DNA of 15,715 nucleotides from NCBI GenBank assembly GCA_934845495.1, contig CAKWRB010000013.1:1-15715 (forward strand). The letters are read 5' to 3'. This DNA is from an uncultured bacterium (lineage in GTDB: Bacteria; Bacillota; Clostridia; Oscillospirales; Ruminococcaceae). The position numbers and the translations under genes are program-made. Positions 5,935 through 13,064 of this stretch are shown in pieces (position 1 is the first letter of the stretch; every line of letters starts with the position of its first letter). Under the pieces are notes generated by a model. That model was not told the origin of the DNA. It saw nothing but the letters and a program-made list of their open reading frames with translations, and did no database searches.

Positions 5935-6498
5935 TCAGGAAATCCTCGGTTTGCAGATGATGTCGATGACCTTGGTTTCAAAGAGGTTGTTGGAGTGGCC
6001 GGGGATCAGGCTGATGACATAGTCGGCACCGTGGCCGCAGCCGCCCACTGCCAGGATCTCCTCGCCGTAGGGGACGGCGCCGTTGTCCATGGCCATCAGG
6101 GAGATCTCCACTCCCACCTTCATGCCCTGGCCGAGCATCTTGAGGGTATCCGCCATGAGGATCGCCGGGGTGATGCCGCCGTACTTGTTCACGATGCCGC
6201 GCTCCGCACCCGAAAGGGCATGGGTGGCGGTGATGACGGTGACGCCCCGCTCGGTGAGCTCCCTGCGCTTTTCGGGGGTCATCTCGCACTGGCCGGGACC
6301 GAGGTCGCCGTAGCAATGGGTGACATTCACAAAGTGGATATCCACCCCGGCTTTGGCAAAGGTGTCCATGAAGATATCGGTGGTATAACCGGTTTTGGAG
6401 GCAATCACCACATGCTTGATGCCGTGCGTCCGGGCATAGTCGCAGGCCAGTCGTGCTGCTTCAGGGGTGTTCTCCCAGCCCTTGTTTGCAAAGATCAT
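5935..6498 (-). CDS. Stand-alone pyruvate kinase C-terminal-like domain protein
   Basis: 187-residue protein that matches the pyruvate kinase alpha/beta (C-terminal, allosteric) domain fold without the catalytic barrel. Visible signatures are the N-terminal ENT (9-11), SKTGYTTD (34-41), THALSGAERG, VGVEISLMAMDNGAVPYGEE, GGCGHGAD and the final ETKVIDIICKPR. These are typical of a family of free-standing proteins in archaea and Clostridia whose structures resemble the pyruvate kinase C-domain. No pyruvate kinase active-site residues are present, so it is not a pyruvate kinase; its ligand and role are unknown. The open frame extends 19 codons upstream, but the ATG at 6498-6496 is chosen because GGAAGGAAG precedes it and the family starts with this segment. 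It is divergent from mtaB, has an extended -10 promoter at 6538-6546 and ends in its own terminator, so it is probably monocistronic. Confidence 0.9.
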   Translation of the reverse strand: MIFANKGWENTPEAARLACDYARTHGIKHVVIASKTGYTTDIFMDTFAKAGVDIHFVNVTHCYGDLGPGQCEMTPEKRRELTERGVTVITATHALSGAERGIVNKYGGITPAILMADTLKMLGQGMKVGVEISLMAMDNGAVPYGEEILAVGGCGHGADYVISLIPGHSNNLFETKVIDIICKPRIS

Positions 6499-6537
6499 AC
6501 GCTTCCTTCCTTTCTGTGCTGCTTGCTTTTTATCTTT

Positions 6538-6546
6538 ATCATAGCA
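6538..6546 (-). promoter_or_regulatory. Extended -10 promoter of the pyruvate-kinase-like gene
   Basis: On the minus strand, TGC-TATGAT (6546-6538) fits an extended -10 element, about 40 bases before the start codon. No good -35 box is seen at the proper distance, which extended -10 promoters can do without. Confidence 0.5.
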
Positions 6547-6594
6547 CAGCCCCAAAGAAATTGACAGACCGGAAATGGGGAAATCGCTTAAAAG

Positions 6595-6645
6595 CTGCCG
6601 GGAAATTTCCGGTTTTGTGTGAAACTGTCCAAACTGCCGGGAAAT
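6595..6645. repeat. Short direct repeats in the divergent promoter region
   Basis: CTGCCGGGAAAT occurs at 6595-6606 and again at 6634-6645, exactly 39 bases apart. Related pieces (CCGGAAAT near 6569, CCTGCCGG near 6678) lie on either side. They sit between the divergent promoters of the pyruvate-kinase-like gene and mtaB and could be paired binding sites for a regulator; chance cannot be ruled out. Confidence 0.4.
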
Positions 6646-6668
6646 GCAGTCTGGAATGGCCGGTGAGA

Positions 6669-6697
6669 TTGTAATTTCCTGCCGGATTGTTTATAAT
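6669..6697 (+). promoter_or_regulatory. Sigma-A promoter of mtaB
   Basis: TTGTAA (6669-6674), a 17-base spacer and a consensus TATAAT (6692-6697), about 68 bases before the mtaB start. The transcribed leader includes a small hairpin around 6708-6733 (CGGCA-AAAAA pairing with TTTTTGCCG, one bulged G). Confidence 0.8.
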
Positions 6698-6764
6698 CTT
6701 AAGTAGGACGGCAGAAAAAGCAGAATTTTTGCCGCCGTTTTGATTTCGGGCAGGGAGGCGGACC

Positions 6765-8057
6765 ATGAGAGCTGCATTTTATACACTGGGCTGCAAGGTG
6801 AACCAGTACGAATCCCAGGCGATGGAGGAACTGTTCCGCCGCCGGGGGTATGAGATTGTGCCCCCGTCCCAGGAGGCAGAACTCTACATCGTCAACTCCT
6901 GCACCGTCACCTCTTCTGGGGATAAAAAGACCCGGCAGATCGTGCGGCGGCTGCGCCGGGAGCATCCGCTGGCGGTGGTGGCTCTCACCGGCTGCCTGCC
7001 CCAGACCGATCCCCGTGCCGCCGAGGAGCTGCCCGAGGCCGATCTGGTGCTGGGCACCCGGGAGCGCCGGACGGTGGTGGAGGCGGTGGAGGAGTACCTT
7101 GCCCGCCGACAGCGGCTGGTGCGGGTGCTGCCCCACGAAGCAGGGGAGCCCTTTGAGCCGCTGGAAGCATTGGGAGACGATGGACATACCCGGGCCTTCC
7201 TGAAGATCCAGGACGGCTGTACCCAGTTCTGTGCCTACTGCATTATCCCCTTTGCCCGGGGGCCGCTTCGCTCCAGGGAGCTTGCCGCCCTTCGGGAGGA
7301 GGTAGCGGGGCTGGCAGCGGCCGGCTACCGGGAGGTGGTGCTCACCGGCATCAACCTCTCGCTCTACGGCCGGGAGCTGGGGCTGCGTCTGCCCGATGCG
7401 GTGGAGGCGGCGGCTTCGGTGCCGGGAATCGATCGGGTGCGCATCGGCTCACTGGAGCCGGAGCTGCTCACCGATGAGGATATCGCCCGGCTGGCGGCAG
7501 TGCCCCAGCTCTGCGGGCAGTTCCACCTCTCGCTCCAGAGCGGCTGTGACGCCACCCTGGCCCGTATGAACCGCCACTACACCGCCGCCCGCTACCGGGA
7601 GATCGCCGGGGCGCTCCGGGAGAAGTTCCCGGGGTGCGCCATCACCACCGACGTCATCACCGGCTTCCCTGGGGAGACCCCGGAGGAGTTCGCCGAGACC
7701 TGCCGCTTTGTCCGGGAGATGGGCTTTGCCATGGTGCATATTTTCCCCTATTCCGAGCGACGGGGCACAGCGGCGGCGTCGATGCCCGATGCGGTCCCCA
7801 TGGAGGAGCGCCGGCGCCGGGCGGCAGCGCTGGCGGAGATCACTGCCGGCAGTGCCCAGGATTTCTACCAGGCCCAGGTGGGGACGGTCCAGATGCTGCT
7901 CGTCGAGAAAAAACGGGAGCCGGACTGGATCCGGGGCTACACTCCCAACTACACCCCGGTGCGGGTTCGCTGTACGGACGACCGCCGGGGAGAGCTCCTT
8001 CCGGTCCGGATCACCGAGGCCGGCCCGGAGGGCTGCACCGGCATCTTTGCCGGCTAA
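6765..8057 (+). CDS. mtaB: tRNA (N6-threonylcarbamoyladenosine-37 C2) methylthiotransferase MtaB
   Basis: Radical-SAM iron-sulfur enzyme that adds a methylthio group to t6A37 in ANN-decoding tRNAs, giving ms2t6A. 430 residues. The N-terminal UPF0004 domain has the three cysteines of the auxiliary cluster, C10 (in YTLGCKVNQYES), C46 (NSCTVT) and C77 (TGCLPQ). The radical-SAM domain has C152-x3-C156-x2-C159 (GCTQFCAYC). A C-terminal TRAM-like domain begins at about residue 370. The start phrase TLGCKVNQYES and the SCTVT motif separate it from MiaB and RimO. GGGAGG at 6753-6758 lies six bases before the ATG. A promoter lies at 6669-6697. purL follows 109 bases downstream on the same strand with no plus-strand terminator between, so read-through into purL is possible. 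Confidence 0.96.
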   Translation: MRAAFYTLGCKVNQYESQAMEELFRRRGYEIVPPSQEAELYIVNSCTVTSSGDKKTRQIVRRLRREHPLAVVALTGCLPQTDPRAAEELPEADLVLGTRERRTVVEAVEEYLARRQRLVRVLPHEAGEPFEPLEALGDDGHTRAFLKIQDGCTQFCAYCIIPFARGPLRSRELAALREEVAGLAAAGYREVVLTGINLSLYGRELGLRLPDAVEAAASVPGIDRVRIGSLEPELLTDEDIARLAAVPQLCGQFHLSLQSGCDATLARMNRHYTAARYREIAGALREKFPGCAITTDVITGFPGETPEEFAETCRFVREMGFAMVHIFPYSERRGTAAASMPDAVPMEERRRRAAALAEITAGSAQDFYQAQVGTVQMLLVEKKREPDWIRGYTPNYTPVRVRCTDDRRGELLPVRITEAGPEGCTGIFAG

Positions 8058-8116
8058 CCAAGCCGTTCTTCCCTGACAGGACGGGGAATGACGATAGAGA
8101 ACAGGAAAAACAGTGC

Positions 8117-8143
8117 AAAACAAAAACGCCGCTTTCGGGCGGC
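8117..8143 (-). terminator. Terminator-like hairpin facing the minus strand, between mtaB and purL
   Basis: On the minus strand, GCCGC (8143-8139) pairs with GCGGC (8132-8128) around CCGAAA, followed by G and a T-rich run (8126-8117). No minus-strand gene reads into it. It could stop antisense transcripts coming from purL, or act on the plus strand only as a leader hairpin about 9 bases before the purL ribosome binding site. It may be chance. Confidence 0.35.
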
Positions 8144-8166
8144 AGAGGTTTAAGGAGTTGTGCAAT

Positions 8167-11100
8167 ATGTCTGTTTACAGGATCTATGTGGAGAAGAAAG
8201 AACCCTTCGCCGTGGAAGCTGCCGGGGTTCTGGCATCTCTCCGGAACGATCTCGGCCTTTCAAAGCTCCGCCATGTCCGGCTGCTCAACCGGTATGATGT
8301 AGAGGGCATCAGCCGGGAGGTGTTCGATTCGGTACGGGATACCGTCTTTTCCGAGCCCCCGGTGGATATGGTCTATGACGAGCTTCCTGCCGGTGACGGC
8401 AAGGTCTTTGCCATCGAGTATCTGCCCGGTCAGTTCGACCAGCGGGCGGATTCCTGCGCCCAGTGCATCCAGCTTGCCACCCTGTGCGAGCGCCCCATGG
8501 TGCAGAACGCCCGGGTCTATGTGCTGGAGGGTGAGATCACCGAGGAGGAGCTGGAGCGGATCAAGGCCTACCTGATCAACCCGGTGGAATCGAGAGAGGC
8601 TTCGCTGGAGCTGCCCGAGACCCTGGAGGCCCGCTATGCCGTACCGGAAACCGTTGCCACCGTGGAGGGCTTCACCGCGCTGGACCAGGAGGGACTGGAG
8701 GAGTTTATCCGCACCCAGGGCCTTGCCATGGATCTGGATGACGCACTCTGCTGCCAGGCCTACTTCCGGGATACCGAGCACCGTGACCCCACCATCACCG
8801 AGGTGAAGATGATCGACACCTACTGGTCGGATCACTGCCGGCACACCACCTTTGCCACCCAGATCGACGATGTGAAGATCGACTGCGATTACATCGCCGA
8901 AGAATATAAGAACTATCTGGAACTGCGGGAAACTGTTCACGCCGGCAAGAACAAGCCGGTCACCCTGATGGATCTGGCCACCATCGGCGCCAAGGAATTG
9001 CGCCGGGCCGGTATCCTCACCGATCTGGACGAGAGCGAGGAGATCAACGCCTGCTCGGTCAAGATCACCGTGGATCATGACGGCAAGGCCGAGGACTGGC
9101 TGCTCATGTTCAAGAACGAGACCCACAACCATCCCACCGAGATCGAACCCTTCGGCGGTGCAGCCACCTGCCTGGGCGGTGCCATCCGTGACCCGCTGTC
9201 CGGCCGAAGCTATGTCTACCAGGCCATGCGCCTGACCGGTGCGGGGGATCCCCTCACTCCGGCTTCCCAGACCCTGCCCGGCAAGCTGCCCCAGCGCAAG
9301 ATCGTCACCACTGCTGCAGCCGGTTACAGCTCCTACGGCAACCAGATCGGTCTGGCCACTGGCCATGTGGCAGAAGTATACCACCCCGGCTATGTGGCCA
9401 AGCGCATGGAAGTGGGCGCCGTGATGGGCGCTGCTCCGGCTGATGCCGTTGTGCGCGAAGTGCCCGCCCCCGGCGATGTAGTGATCCTGCTGGGCGGCGC
9501 CACCGGACGGGACGGCTGCGGCGGTGCCACCGGCTCCTCTAAGAGCCACACCACCGAGTCGCTGACCGCCTGCGGAGCAGAGGTGCAGAAGGGCAATGCC
9601 CCCGAGGAGCGCAAGATCCAGCGCCTGTTCCGTGACCCGGAAGTGACCCGTCTGATCCGCTGCTGCAACGACTTCGGCGCCGGCGGTGTATCGGTTGCCA
9701 TTGGCGAGCTGGCCGACGGTCTGGAGATCCAGCTGGACCGCGTCCCCAAGAAGTACGAGGGCCTGGATGGTACCGAGCTGGCCATCAGCGAATCCCAGGA
9801 GCGTATGGCTGTGGTGGTTTCGGCCGAGAATGCCGACCGCTTCATCGCCGCTGCCGAAAAGGAAAACCTCTCGGCTACCCCTGTGGCTGAGGTCACTGAC
9901 AAGAACCGCCTGGTGATGCACTGGAACGGCCGCACCATTGTGGACCTGTCCAGAGACTTCCTCAACTCCAACGGCGCTGCCAAGCACATCGCTGTGGAAG
10001 TGGCTGCCCCTGCCCTGCGTCAGCCGGAGCAGGAGACCGGTTCGGCCGCCGAGCGCTGGATGCAGCGGGTCGGCTCGCTGAATGTGGCCTCCCAGAAGGG
10101 CTTGGTACAGCGGTTTGACTCCACCATCAGCGGCGGCACCGTGCTGCTGCCCTTCGGCGGCAAATACCAGCTGTCCCCCTCCCAGGTGATGGCTGCCAAG
10201 ATCCCCGTGCTGGACGGCAAGACCACCACCTGCTCGATGATGGCCTGGGGCTTCGATCCCTACCTGTCCGAGCAGAGCCCTTATCACGGTGCCATGTATG
10301 CCGTGATCGAATCGATTGCCAAGCTCGCTGCAGCCGGTGCAGATTGGCGGCACTGCTGGCTCTCCTTCCAGGAGTACTTCGAGAAGCTGGGCCGGGACGC
10401 TGACCGCTGGGGCAAGCCCTTTGCCGCCCTGCTGGGTGCCCTGCGTGCCCAGCTGGAGCTGGGCGCCGGCGCCATCGGCGGCAAGGATTCGATGAGCGGC
10501 AGCTTCGAGGAGCTCCATGTACCTCCGACGCTGATCTCCTTTGCGGTTTCCACCCAGAAGATCGACCGCATCATCTCCACCGAGTTCAAGGCAGCCGGTC
10601 ACCCGGTCTACCTGTTTGCCCCCAAGACCGATGCAAACGGCCTGCCTGACTTTGAGAGCCTGCGCACCATGCTGGACACCGTTCGGGACCGCATTGCAGA
10701 CGGCACTGCTGTGACCGGCTGGGCCGTGGGTGCCGGCGGCATCTGCGAGGGCATCACCAAGATGGCCCTGGGCAACGGTATCGGCTTTGCCTTTGAAGAG
10801 GGCACCGATGTGGACCGCGTCTTTGCCCCGCTGCACGGCGCAATCCTGCTGGAGTGTGTGGGTGAGTGCGAAGGCGGCGAGCTGCTGGGCTGCACCACCG
10901 AGAACTTTGAGATCCGTCTGGACGGCGAGACCATCCATGGCCTGTCGATGCAGGGCCGCTGGGAGGAGACCCTCCACAGCATCTATCCCTACCATATGCC
11001 CATCCCCAAGGAGGCTGCTCCGGAGGTGCGCTGGGACGGCGGCATGGTGATCGCCTCCACCGAGAAGTTCGCCAAGCCCCGTGTGCTGATCCCCGTATTC

Positions 11101-11871
11101 CCGGGCACCAACTGTGAGTACGATGTGGCAAGAGTCTTTGCCATGGAGGGTGCTGCCCCCGAGATCTTCGTGGTGCGCAACCGCACCTCGGCTGAAATCG
11201 AAGAATCGGCCAAGGCCTTTGCCAACCTGATCCGCCAGAGCCAGATCGTATCGGTTCCCGGCGGCTTCTCCGGCGGCGATGAGCCGGATGGTTCGGGCAA
11301 GTTCATCACCGCCTTCTTCCGCAGCCCTGCTGTGACCGAGGCCGTAATGGAGCTGCTCAAGAATCGCGACGGCCTGATGAACGGCATCTGCAACGGCTTC
11401 CAGGCGCTGATCAAGCTGGGTCTGGTGCCCTATGGCGAGATCGTGGACATCAAGGCAGATGATCCCACCCTCACCTTCAACAAGATCGGCCGCCACCAGT
11501 CCACCATGGTCCGCACCAAGGTGGTTTCCAACCGCTCGCCCTGGCTGAGCGAGTGTGAGCTGGGAGGCGTCTACACCGTGGGCCTGTCCCATGGCGAGGG
11601 CCGGTTCGTCTGCAGCGAGAAGCAGTTTGCCGACCTGGCTGCCAATGGCCAGATCGCCAGCCAGTATGTGGACCTTGCCGGCAAGCCGAGCATGGAAGTG
11701 GATTACAACCCCAACGGTTCGAGCTACGCTGTCGAGGGTATCACCTCGCCGGATGGCCGCGTATTCGGCAAGATGGCGCACTTCGAGCGCTTCTCCGAGG
11801 GCGTGTACCGCAACATTGAGGGCCACAAGTATCAGCCGATCTTCAAGGGTGCTGTGAAGTACTACAAGTAA
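8167..11871 (+). CDS. purL: Phosphoribosylformylglycinamidine synthase, single-chain form
   Basis: ATP-dependent amidotransferase of step 4 of purine synthesis, turning FGAR and glutamine into FGAM. At 1234 residues it carries the synthase and glutaminase in one chain, in place of separate PurS, PurL and PurQ. An N-terminal PurS-like region is followed by the first synthetase half (YWSDHCRHTTF from 219; ETHNHPTEIEPFGGAATCLGG from 318), the second half (GAGAIGGKDSMSGSFEE) and the class I glutaminase from about 970 (PGTNCEYD at 979). The predicted triad is C1075 (GICNGFQAL), H1205 and E1207 (AHFER). The start is the ATG at 8167, nine bases after AAGGAG at 8152-8157. An in-frame GTG at 8113 has no good site. 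No purine riboswitch was recognised in the 109-base leader. It ends in a strong terminator. Confidence 0.97.
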   Translation: MSVYRIYVEKKEPFAVEAAGVLASLRNDLGLSKLRHVRLLNRYDVEGISREVFDSVRDTVFSEPPVDMVYDELPAGDGKVFAIEYLPGQFDQRADSCAQCIQLATLCERPMVQNARVYVLEGEITEEELERIKAYLINPVESREASLELPETLEARYAVPETVATVEGFTALDQEGLEEFIRTQGLAMDLDDALCCQAYFRDTEHRDPTITEVKMIDTYWSDHCRHTTFATQIDDVKIDCDYIAEEYKNYLELRETVHAGKNKPVTLMDLATIGAKELRRAGILTDLDESEEINACSVKITVDHDGKAEDWLLMFKNETHNHPTEIEPFGGAATCLGGAIRDPLSGRSYVYQAMRLTGAGDPLTPASQTLPGKLPQRKIVTTAAAGYSSYGNQIGLATGHVAEVYHPGYVAKRMEVGAVMGAAPADAVVREVPAPGDVVILLGGATGRDGCGGATGSSKSHTTESLTACGAEVQKGNAPEERKIQRLFRDPEVTRLIRCCNDFGAGGVSVAIGELADGLEIQLDRVPKKYEGLDGTELAISESQERMAVVVSAENADRFIAAAEKENLSATPVAEVTDKNRLVMHWNGRTIVDLSRDFLNSNGAAKHIAVEVAAPALRQPEQETGSAAERWMQRVGSLNVASQKGLVQRFDSTISGGTVLLPFGGKYQLSPSQVMAAKIPVLDGKTTTCSMMAWGFDPYLSEQSPYHGAMYAVIESIAKLAAAGADWRHCWLSFQEYFEKLGRDADRWGKPFAALLGALRAQLELGAGAIGGKDSMSGSFEELHVPPTLISFAVSTQKIDRIISTEFKAAGHPVYLFAPKTDANGLPDFESLRTMLDTVRDRIADGTAVTGWAVGAGGICEGITKMALGNGIGFAFEEGTDVDRVFAPLHGAILLECVGECEGGELLGCTTENFEIRLDGETIHGLSMQGRWEETLHSIYPYHMPIPKEAAPEVRWDGGMVIASTEKFAKPRVLIPVFPGTNCEYDVARVFAMEGAAPEIFVVRNRTSAEIEESAKAFANLIRQSQIVSVPGGFSGGDEPDGSGKFITAFFRSPAVTEAVMELLKNRDGLMNGICNGFQALIKLGLVPYGEIVDIKADDPTLTFNKIGRHQSTMVRTKVVSNRSPWLSECELGGVYTVGLSHGEGRFVCSEKQFADLAANGQIASQYVDLAGKPSMEVDYNPNGSSYAVEGITSPDGRVFGKMAHFERFSEGVYRNIEGHKYQPIFKGAVKYYK

Positions 11872-11904
11872 ACACGCTGCTCCCCTTTGGGGGCAGAGCT
11901 TCAT

Positions 11905-11942
11905 AAAAAGGACTGCGGAGGGGAGACTCCGCGGTCCTTTTT
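11905..11942 (+). terminator. Rho-independent terminator of purL
   Basis: AAAAAGGACTGCGGAG (11905-11920) pairs with CTCCGCGGTCCTTTTT (11927-11942) around a 6-base loop, with a single T-G pair, ending in a T run. A smaller hairpin (TGCTCCCC...GGGGCA) lies just before it. Confidence 0.93.
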
Positions 11943-11982
11943 GTTCGGGCGGATTTTTGTACGGAAATTTGCCGCAAATTGC

Positions 11983-12011
11983 TTGACAAAGGGCGTTTCT
12001 CTATATATAAT
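11983..12011 (+). promoter_or_regulatory. Perfect consensus sigma-A promoter of yceD-rpmF
   Basis: TTGACA (11983-11988), exactly 17 bases, then TATAAT (12006-12011). Both boxes match the consensus fully, fitting strong expression of a ribosomal protein gene. The leader to yceD is about 83 bases. Confidence 0.93.
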
Positions 12012-12100
12012 ATTTGAGTACCGTCTGGTTTTGTGGTGTTTTTGCGCCCAAAATGAAGATGGATCGAGTGTTTTACTGGAACGAGAGGAGGGTTCAAGCG

Positions 12101-12610
12101 ATGGTTCTTCAGCTGAAAAACCTTTTCGACAGGGCTGGAGAAAAGCAGTCGTTTGAATACGATCTGGACCTGTCGCATCTGCGGCACGGAGCAGGGCATC
12201 CGCTGGTAAAACCGGTTCATATCATAGGTACGGTGGAAAACAGAACGGGTATAGTTACTTTAGGTTACCTGGCCATGTTTACGCTAAATACGCTGTGCGA
12301 CCGCTGTCTTACCCCCGTTGAGAGAGATCTCTCTATGAACTTTGAACACATTCTTGTGCATGAGCTGGCCGGCGAGGACGAGGAGGAATTCATCGTCTGT
12401 GGGGATTACACCCTGAACTTGGACGAGCTTGTGACAATGGACATTCTTCTTGAGCTACCAACAAGGATCCTTTGCAGGGAAGACTGCAAGGGGCTATGTC
12501 CGAAATGTGGAACGAACTTGAATGAGTCGACCTGCAGCTGTTCCCAGCAAAAAGAGGTGGACTCCCGTCTGAGCGTGCTTCTTACGCTCCTTGACGAAAA
12601 TGAAGATTAA
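12101..12610 (+). CDS. yceD: YceD/DUF177 family protein, linked to 50S ribosome and rRNA metabolism
   Basis: 169-residue protein of the YceD (DUF177) family, nearly always encoded just before rpmF in bacteria and linked in some species to 23S rRNA accumulation. Visible are the family segment with C66-D-R-C69 (LCDRCLTPVERDL), an acidic middle (GEDEEEF) and a C-terminal metal-binding-like cluster C125-x3-C129-x3-C133-x2-C136 in the phrase CREDCKGLCPKCGTNLN, then C145 and C147. The frame is open 29 codons further upstream, but the ATG at 12101 is chosen because GAGGAGGG at 12085-12092 lies eight bases before it and the family starts here. The promoter is at 11983-12011, and rpmF follows 31 bases downstream in the same transcript. 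Confidence 0.92.
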   Translation: MVLQLKNLFDRAGEKQSFEYDLDLSHLRHGAGHPLVKPVHIIGTVENRTGIVTLGYLAMFTLNTLCDRCLTPVERDLSMNFEHILVHELAGEDEEEFIVCGDYTLNLDELVTMDILLELPTRILCREDCKGLCPKCGTNLNESTCSCSQQKEVDSRLSVLLTLLDENED

Positions 12611-12641
12611 ACCATTTATTTTGATTTGAGGAGGCGCCATC

Positions 12642-12836
12642 ATGGCAGTACCGAAGAGAAAGTCGTCCAAAGCAAGAAAGAACAAGAGAAGATCCAATGT
12701 CTGGAAGATCAGCGCTCCTGCATTCAGCAAGTGCCCCAACTGCGGCGCACTGACTGTTCCCCACAGAGTCTGCAAGAACTGCGGCTTCTACAAGGGCAGA
12801 GAAGTGATCAAGATGGATCCTGAAGTAAATGCCTAA
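12642..12836 (+). CDS. rpmF: 50S ribosomal protein L32 (bL32)
   Basis: 64-residue ribosomal protein of the large subunit. It has the conserved start [21 protein letters not shown] and a zinc ribbon C31-P-N-C34 ... C44-K-N-C47, so this is the zinc-binding (C+) form rather than the cysteine-free paralogue some Firmicutes use under zinc shortage. An AGGAGG site precedes the ATG. It forms a two-gene unit with yceD, closed by the terminator at 12875-12906. Confidence 0.98.
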   Translation: MAVPKRKSSKARKNKRRSNVWKISAPAFSKCPNCGALTVPHRVCKNCGFYKGREVIKMDPEVNA

Positions 12837-12874
12837 CCGCTTTGCCGGATCCGTTTTATAACGTAAGATGATAG

Positions 12875-12906
12875 AAGCCGGGCGATCAGGGATTGCCCGG
12901 CTTTTT
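12875..12906 (+). terminator. Rho-independent terminator of yceD-rpmF
   Basis: AAGCCGGGCGATC (12875-12887) pairs with GATTGCCCGGCTT (12891-12903), with one G-T pair and a 3-base loop, ending in a run of five Ts. It lies 38 bases after the rpmF stop. Confidence 0.93.
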
Positions 12907-12961
12907 GTCTGCATTTTTTCAAATCGTACAGTCGGAAAAGGTGTTAAATCTCCGGGATTTA

Positions 12962-12970
12962 TGGTATACT
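12962..12970 (+). promoter_or_regulatory. Extended -10 promoter of the der operon
   Basis: TGG-TATACT (12962-12970) fits an extended -10 element. The -35 position (about 12942) reads TGTTAA, which is poor. It lies about 95 bases upstream of der and after the rpmF terminator, so der-plsY-gpsA form a separate unit. Confidence 0.55.
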
Positions 12971-13008
12971 CAAATTGACCGTGCGAATATGCAGGAAACG
13001 ATTCTCCC

Positions 13009-13039
13009 GGACAGCCCGGTTTCCCCTGGCTGTCCTTTT
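13009..13039 (+). terminator. Terminator-like hairpin in the der leader (possible attenuator)
   Basis: GGACAGCC (13009-13016) pairs perfectly with GGCTGTCC (13028-13035) around an 11-base loop and is followed directly by TTTT. It sits between the der promoter and the der ribosome binding site (GGAGGG at 13051-13056). It could stop part of the transcripts before the operon. No competing anti-terminator pairing was worked out. Confidence 0.5.
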
Positions 13040-13064
13040 ATAACGAAGAAGGAGGGAAATGCTT

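Noticed and set aside
8058..8166. Purine (or other) riboswitch before purL
   Set aside because: The 109-base gap after mtaB lacks a recognisable purine aptamer core and a terminator facing purL; only small hairpins are visible.
8260..11904. A 1214-codon open frame antisense to purL
   Set aside because: It mirrors purL and is open because GC-rich codon use rarely makes stops on the opposite strand. The translation is low-complexity, rich in G, A, H, L and Q, with no recognisable domain.
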